From the NCBI GenBank assembly GCA_963758025.1, contig CAVWUA010000016.1, forward strand, positions 62,001-126,000: a stretch of DNA of 64,000 bases, read 5' to 3'. The translations under genes were made by a program, and so were the position numbers. The notes under the pieces are model-generated. The model did no database searches. It was not told the origin of the DNA and saw nothing but the letters and a program-made list of their open reading frames with translations. Each line of letters starts with the position of its first letter. The stretch's first letter is position 1. This DNA comes from CAVWUA01 sp963758025 (lineage in GTDB: Bacteria > Planctomycetota > Planctomycetia > Isosphaerales > Isosphaeraceae). Shown here one piece after another: positions 59,050 through 64,000 of the stretch.

Positions 59050-60058
59050 GCCGTCGCCAGCGTTCGAGTAAGTCAGCCGCGCGGCCCGAATCGATGGCCT
59101 CGGACGCCAGGGCGACCCCATCGCGGAGGTTGGCCGCCCGCTCCGCGACCGTCAGGGCGGCGGCCGTGTTGGCCAGCACGATGTCCCGGATCGGCCCCGG
59201 ACGCCCCTCCAGAACCTCCCGGATGCGTCCGGCGCTGTCGGCGGGGCCGGAGACGCGGAGGCTCTCGGCCCCAACCGTCGGCAGGCCGAAGTCGGCGGGG
59301 GTCCAGATCTCGGCCGTGATCCGGTCCCCCTCAACTCGCAGGACGTGGGTCGGTCCCGCCAGAGAGACCTCGTCCATCCCGTCGCCCCCGGTCACGACGG
59401 CGGCGCGATGGATGCCCAGTGTCGCCAGGGCCCGCGCCATGAGTGCCGCCCGCTGGCCGTCGGGCACGCCGACAAGCTGGTACAAGGGCCGCGCGGGGTT
59501 GACCAGCGGGCCGATCAGGTTGAACAGGGTCCGAAAGGGGAGTTGCTTCCGCGCCGTCGCGGCGAACCGCAGGGCGGGGTGGAACCTCGGAGCGAACAGA
59601 AAGGTGATGCCCAGCTCGTTCAGGCAGCGGCAGAGGACCGGCGGCTCGGCGTCGATCGTCACGCCCAGCTCGTTGAGGACCTCGGCGCTGCCGGAGTTGC
59701 CCGAGGCGGAGCGGTTGCCGTGCTTGGCGACCGCCGCGCCGCTGGCCGCGGCGACCAGGGCGGTGGCTGTCGAGATATTGACCGAGCACGCGCCGTCGCC
59801 CCCGGTGCCGCAGGTGTCGAGCAGGGGCGGGAACTCTCCTCCCAGGGGTGTCATGTGCGCACGAACGGCGCGCACGGCCCCGGCCAGTTCGTCGGCGGTC
59901 TCCCCCTTGACCCGCAAGGCGGTCAGGAAGGCGGCGATGACCGCTTCGGACGCCTCGTCCGCCATGATCGCGGCCAGCGCGTCGTGAGACTCCTCGGCCG
60001 ACAGATCCTTTCCGTTGGCCAGTCGTTCCAGGGCCCGGACCAGGGGGCTTTGGCTCAC
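59030..60058 (-). CDS. trpD: Anthranilate phosphoribosyltransferase
   Basis: This enzyme of 342 residues transfers phosphoribose to anthranilate in tryptophan synthesis. The PRPP-binding motif is LLDTCGTGGDGACSVNIS (~80-97), with KHGNRSASGNSGSAEVLNEL (~112-131) and PLVNPARPLYQLVGVPD. The GTG start at 60058 overlaps the htrA stop by GTGA. No other trp gene is in the window, so trp genes are dispersed here and trpD is transcribed with a protease gene. Confidence 0.97.
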   Translation of the reverse strand: MSQSPLVRALERLANGKDLSAEESHDALAAIMADEASEAVIAAFLTALRVKGETADELAGAVRAVRAHMTPLGGEFPPLLDTCGTGGDGACSVNISTATALVAAASGAAVAKHGNRSASGNSGSAEVLNELGVTIDAEPPVLCRCLNELGITFLFAPRFHPALRFAATARKQLPFRTLFNLIGPLVNPARPLYQLVGVPDGQRAALMARALATLGIHRAAVVTGGDGMDEVSLAGPTHVLRVEGDRITAEIWTPADFGLPTVGAESLRVSGPADSAGRIREVLEGRPGPIRDIVLANTAAALTVAERAANLRDGVALASEAIDSGRAADLLERWRRLSRESG

Positions 60059-61350
60059 GGTCGGGATCCCTCGGCCGGCGCGGGAGACGGACGGACGGGA
60101 CGTCGCAAGGGTCCACTTTCGTCGCGGGGGTTCGCCGATGGATCGGCCGACGGAGCCAGGGCCATGATGGCCTCGCGGTTGGCGATCGCCACCTCGGTGA
60201 CAATCAACTCGCCGCCTCGCCAGAGATGCACCTCGACCTTTTGACCGATCGGCGTCATCGCAACCAGGTTGATCAGGTGGTTGATGTCAAGAATCTCGCG
60301 GCCATCGTAGCGAAGGATCACGTCGCCGTTCTGAAAGCCCGCCTTGGCGGCCGGCGAAGGATGTTGAACGGAGAGCACACAGGCCCCTCGGGGGCAATTC
60401 AGGCCGAGTTCGGAGGCTCGCTCGGCGTGGAGCTTCCCGAGCCCGACGCCCATGCCGCCCCGGGCGACATGACCGTTCGTGACAAGCTCCGTCATGACCC
60501 ACTTGGCCAGGTTGATCGGGATGCTGAAGCCGACCCCTTCGCTGCCGCCGTGGTTGGTCGCGATCGACTGGTTGATGCCGATGACCTCGCCCCGCATGTT
60601 GACCAGCGGGCCGCCGGAATTGCCGGGATTGATCGCGGCGTCGGTCTGGAGGAAATCCTGGTTCTTGACCCCGACGTCCTCCAGTTCCTCTTCATAACGG
60701 TTGCGGGCGCTGATGATCCCCTGGCTGACGGAATGGGTCAGGCCGAACGGGCTACCGAGGGCGAGCACCCAGCTTCCGACAGGGGCCTTGTCGCTGTCAC
60801 CCAGCCGGGCGGCGGGCAGGTCGTCCCGTCCGAGCTTCAGCACGGCGATATCGGCCATGCTATCGAGCCAGACCTGTGTCGGCCGCAGGACCCGGCCGTC
60901 CTGCAGGGTGATGTCGATATCGAAGGTTTGCGCTCCTTCGATCACGTGGTAGTTCGTCAGAACGTACAGGTCGCGGTTCGTCCCGGGCCGGACGATCACC
61001 CCGGAGCCGGTCTCCTCGTAGGACTGCCAGCCGCCGTCGCGGTGCTTGTCCTCGTCCTTCTTGCGGGCGATGATGTGCACAACGGACGGAGCGACCGCGC
61101 GGGCGACCAGTTCAAACTGGCGATCAACCAGGAGGAATCGATCATACTCACGGTCGAGTTGCGCGTAGATCGCCTCGTCCCCAACAGGGCGGCTCGGCGG
61201 TTCGGTGGCCGAGGTCTCGCCGGGATGCCGGGCAACGGCGACCTGGGCCGTGACGGTCGGCCCGGTTCGGTCGAGAGCCATTCCCAGCGCCACGCCCACG
61301 GCGAGCGTCGTGATGAGCAGGAGCGAGGAGGAAAAGCGCGATCGCGACAT
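60055..61350 (-). CDS. HtrA/Deg-type serine protease with PDZ domain
   Basis: The protein of 431 residues has an N-terminal membrane anchor (SSSLLLITTLAVGVALGMAL), a trypsin-like protease domain with the triad H135 (LTNYHVIEG), D167 (MADIAVLKLG) and S245 (NPGNSGGPLV), and one PDZ domain (PAAKAGFQNGDVILRYDGRE). It should degrade or refold misfolded envelope proteins. A proline-rich tail follows. The start at 61350 gives a standard anchor; the frame is open 23 codons upstream. It is coupled to trpD by GTGA. One PDZ domain makes it DegS/HtrA-like rather than DegP. Confidence 0.95.
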   Translation of the reverse strand: MSRSRFSSSLLLITTLAVGVALGMALDRTGPTVTAQVAVARHPGETSATEPPSRPVGDEAIYAQLDREYDRFLLVDRQFELVARAVAPSVVHIIARKKDEDKHRDGGWQSYEETGSGVIVRPGTNRDLYVLTNYHVIEGAQTFDIDITLQDGRVLRPTQVWLDSMADIAVLKLGRDDLPAARLGDSDKAPVGSWVLALGSPFGLTHSVSQGIISARNRYEEELEDVGVKNQDFLQTDAAINPGNSGGPLVNMRGEVIGINQSIATNHGGSEGVGFSIPINLAKWVMTELVTNGHVARGGMGVGLGKLHAERASELGLNCPRGACVLSVQHPSPAAKAGFQNGDVILRYDGREILDINHLINLVAMTPIGQKVEVHLWRGGELIVTEVAIANREAIMALAPSADPSANPRDESGPLRRPVRPSPAPAEGSRP

Positions 61351-61483
61351 GGGGTCCGGTGCTCCACGCCAAAGGGAAGGGTGAACGTCGCAGGCGAAAC
61401 GTCCCGGCCACACCCACAATATACAGCCGCCCGTCCCCCCAAGTCAAAATCCTGGTGGTCTCTCGGTCGGGGTTGGGACCTCC

Positions 61484-61530
61484 GGGAAAACGAAACAGCC
61501 GCCCGATCGAAGTCGATCGGGCGGCTGTAT
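61484..61530 (-). terminator. Rho-independent terminator of the DksA-type gene
   Basis: On the minus strand, ATACAGCCGCCCGATCGA pairs with its complement in a 16-pair perfect stem with a 2-base gap at the tip (61495-61510 with 61513-61528). It is followed by TTTCGTTTTCC. It lies 37 bases after the stop at 61567. Confidence 0.9.
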
Positions 61531-61566
61531 TTGGGCGATCCTGACAGGTGAAGGGGATCGGTCAGG

Positions 61567-62046
61567 TCAGCGACCGGATTCGCTCAGGTCCATCTCGAAA
61601 TCGCTCAACTTGATGTCACGGTCGTTCTCATCGATCGAGCGGTCGTCGAGCTTCGCCCAGCGGTGGACGTCGGACGCCGCGCCGAAGGAGGTTCCGTTCC
61701 GTTCGTTTTCGCGTTGGCAGTCGATGCAAGTATTGGTATAGGGCAAGGCGTTCAGGCGAGCTTCCGCGATCTTGCTGCCGCAGAATTCGCAACGTCCGTA
61801 AGTCCCTTGCTCGATTCGCTGTAACGCGTGCTCGATCTGCTCCAGTTCACGGCTCTCCAACTCGGCGAGTTGTGAGGTGATTTCGTCGTTGGCCGTGTCG
61901 ATCGCCGCGTCGGCGTTGTCACCCACATCGAACGTTGAAGCGTACTCCTGCAAGGAGTTGAGGTCTCCGTTCAACGCTTTGCGCAGGGCATCGCGGCGGG
62001 CGACCAGTCGCGAATGGAGTCGAAGCAAGGCATCTTTGCGGGCCAT
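61567..62046 (-). CDS. TraR/DksA-type zinc-finger protein
   Basis: The protein of 159 residues has a coiled-coil N-terminal part (LRLHSRLVARRDALRKALNG to ELESRELEQIEHALQRIEQG) and a four-cysteine zinc finger in YGRCEFCGSKIAEARLNALP with TNTCIDCQRENERN. DksA-type proteins bind RNA polymerase in the secondary channel. Acidic residues at the coiled-coil tip are present (DVGDNADAAIDTANDE), as needed for DksA-like action. The acidic tail (DENDRDIKLSDFEMDLSESG) is longer than in E. coli DksA. A strong terminator follows it, so it is a single-gene unit. Confidence 0.92.
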   Translation of the reverse strand: MARKDALLRLHSRLVARRDALRKALNGDLNSLQEYASTFDVGDNADAAIDTANDEITSQLAELESRELEQIEHALQRIEQGTYGRCEFCGSKIAEARLNALPYTNTCIDCQRENERNGTSFGAASDVHRWAKLDDRSIDENDRDIKLSDFEMDLSESGR

Positions 62047-62480
62047 GTTACACCTCCGGGTGTTGATCGCAACGAGTCGCGTCGGGCAAGCGGGGCCCCG
62101 GCCCGTGATAACTCGTCCTTCGCGGCAAGCATATTATGCGCCGAGGGCAAGACCCTCCGAACGCTTTCAGTGAGATACAACGATACTACGTAGCACGGAG
62201 ACAAAGGTTTGCCAAAAACCGAGAGGATTTTTCCGATCGTGCCGGACAGGTTCGATGAATCGGACGGATTGTGGCTTTTGGTAAACGTGGAGGTTTGCGG
62301 AAGGACGCTGGCAAAGGCGCCATGTGGTGTGTCTTGAGGGTTACCTGTCGCCCGAAATGAGCGACGGATGACCCGGAAGGAAGCAGAATGCCGGAGCAAT
62401 CATCGACGGCAGGGTTGATCCCCATGGAGCGGGAACATCGAGCTGGGTCGTGCAGATTTTACAAGACGAAATGCCAAAGT
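62047..62480. other. Gene-free stretch
   Basis: No gene is recognisable in these 434 bases. It should hold the promoter of the DksA-type gene. It is AT-richer than average. Confidence 0.55.
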
Positions 62481-64000
62481 CTAGGGTAAAGATTCGTAAG
62501 AAATGACGACGGCGTGGGGGCGGGAAATATCGCGGGCGAAGGTGATGTACTGGGTGCTATTGAGGCGGGTGATGATCCACTGCTCCCGTAACTCTCCCTG
62601 GGTGGCCACGCGGGCGATCTGATTCGGCTTTCCAATGATGGTCTCGACCTCGGCACGGGTCAGGCCCAGGAACTGGACCTCGCCAGGTCGGCGGGCTGCC
62701 TTGGGAGCGTCGTCTTTCGCCGCGGCCGGCTCGCTCTTGGCGGTATTGCGCGAGGCGGATTCCCAGAGGTCGCCGACCTGATGGTAACCCAGCCGCCGAA
62801 ACGCGTTCGCGGTTTCCATGTTGCCGGGGTCAATGGTCCAGGCTTCCCGGAGAAGCTCGACGGCCGTGTCGCGGTCGTCAATCATTGTTTCAAACTGTCC
62901 GGCCAGAAGCACACGCCCCTCGGCGTCCCGGCGGTTCAGCCGGCCACGCTGGTCTTCCAGCCAGCGACGGAGCAGAACGCGGGCGCGTTCGGGTTGATTC
63001 AGCTCCTCGCGGTAGGTCTTGGCCAGAGCCTCGACTTCAAACTTCCGAAGCGTGGCGACATTCTCGGCCTTCGTGTCCAGACCCATCTTCCGGAGCCGCT
63101 CGGCCACCTCGGGCCGGTCGGGGAGCGCCTGGCTGGCCTCGTCCGCCAGGGCGAGGGCCTGGTCGGGCTGCTGGGCGGCACGCGTCTCGATCCGTTTCTG
63201 AATGGCGTCGGCCAGCAAGGCACGATCCATCGCGGCGCGGGTTCTGGCGTCGGCCCGGCGGTACGTCCCGACGGGGTCGGCCTGGTAGGCGGCTTGCCAG
63301 CCGTCGAGGTCCGCTTGCTGGGACGACCTGGCTTCGGGGAAGAACGATTCGATCTCCGCGATCAAGGGGTCCAGCATGGCGACCGTCTCAGCCCCGGAAA
63401 GCTGGGCGCGGAAGGCGCCGTGGGCCAGAGCCGACGGTAACGGTTCGGGGACGTGCCGCTCGCGGGCTTCCCTGGCCAGGGCGAGTTGATCGTCCGGTTC
63501 CTCGGCGCTCGGCCCGTTGCTCGAAAATCTCGCCGGCCAGCGCACAGGCCTTTCCGTTGTAGGGCCTCATCGTCGTAGAGGGCTCCCCGGCTCTCGGCCC
63601 AGCGTGCCCAGGCGTCCCGGCGCTGGAGGTCGTTCGCCGCGAGCGTGGCGACACCTTTCTGGAACCGGGTGTGGTCATCGGGCTGAAGATCCAGGCTGAC
63701 GACGCGGAACGTGTAGGTGTTGCCCTGCTTGTGCAGGGTACCCCGCATGCGGATGGCCGGGGCGGGTCGCGATTGCCGGAAGCTCAGATGCGGCGGAAGC
63801 TGGAACGTGACCGGCGACTTGACAAGGCGAAGCTCGTCGAAGCCGATGTTCTTGTGGTACACCGTCTCGTCGATCCGCCCATCGACGACCATTTCGCGGC
63901 CGATCAGCTCGGGCCGTTTGGTCAGTTCCGCCGGGCTGACCTCGGGCACCCCTGGCGCGGAGGTCTGGATGCCGGTCAACAAGGCGGCGATCAGGGCGAG
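62481..64000 (-). CDS. Exported helical-repeat protein, 5' end outside the window, two frameshifts
   Basis: I do not recognise the family. The visible part is ~500 residues. It begins with the end of a signal peptide (LALIAALLTGIQTSAPGVPE), so only a few residues are missing at the window edge. A beta-type part (RMRGTLHKQGNTYTFRVVSL) is followed by helical TPR-like repeats (ALADEASQALPDRPEVAERL, AVELLREAWTIDPGNMETAN). The last block RPGEVQFLGLTRAEVETIIG resembles SmpA/OmlA-type ends. Frame changes lie near 63500 and 63540. It probably acts in the envelope; this is inferred from the signal peptide. Confidence 0.7.

Noticed and set aside
60226..61551. 441-codon plus-strand frame opposite the HtrA gene
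   Set aside because: The minus-strand gene has a full catalytic triad and PDZ domain; the antisense frame has no motif.

Overview
The window looks like chromosomal DNA of a planctomycete, most likely of the Isosphaeraceae. The evidence is high GC, a PSD1-type cytochrome (DUF1549/DUF1553) gene followed by a DUF1501 gene, a DUF1559 pilin-like gene, a giant exported protein with the N-terminal VEALEARSLLS signature, many exported enzymes, and dispersed palindromic repeats of the type found in this group. All calls come from reading translations and motifs by eye; no database search was run.

Layout. 1-4.5 kb: Cu/Ag RND efflux pair (end of a CusB-like adaptor, then a CusA-like pump with an extra periplasmic segment). 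5-10.75 kb: a giant modular surface protein gene whose first 3 kb is shredded by roughly 25 frame changes. 11-13.6 kb: epoxide-hydrolase-like protein and a Tat-exported protein, convergent across a 45-base palindrome. 13.9-19.9 kb: an Hsp70 module (TPR protein, J-like protein without the HPD histidine, GrpE-like protein, DnaK, zinc-ribbon protein). 19.9-22.9 kb: ferredoxin, VOC protein, ilvC and ilvN. 23.1-27.7 kb: PSD1 cytochrome and DUF1501 protein. 27.8 kb: tRNA-Arg(ACG) with a strong terminator and an integrase-like remnant. 28.2-53.4 kb: an accessory-looking region with three exported nucleoside-hydrolase-fold proteins, TspO, two SAM methyltransferases, metallophosphoesterase, NADP reductase, ARPP-1 protein, decayed DUF1559 gene, RCC1-like propeller, two paralogous exported esterases, radical SAM protein, CbrC-like protein, PmoA-family protein, a small TIR element and several dispersed repeats. 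54-64 kb: more core-like genes: exported HEVTH protein, DapA-family lyase/aldolase, STAS protein, rhomboid, GNAT, trpD coupled to an HtrA protease, DksA-type zinc-finger protein and a partial exported protein.

Gene integrity is uneven. About a third of recognisable genes contain at least one break that splits an otherwise conserved protein between frames, whereas cusA, dnaK, ilvC, trpD, htrA and others are intact. Scattered single breaks in conserved genes suggest consensus errors in the assembly. The dense cluster in the giant gene and the nonsense codon in the DUF1559 gene may be real decay. I annotate full gene extents across such breaks and say where they are.

The items most worth a second look are the 172-base TIR element at 38.0-38.2 kb, the duplicated cusA tail at 10.9 kb, the hairpin repeats that bracket dnaK, the degenerate J protein, the insertion in CusA, and the run of nucleoside-hydrolase-fold exported proteins beside a tRNA with an integrase relic.
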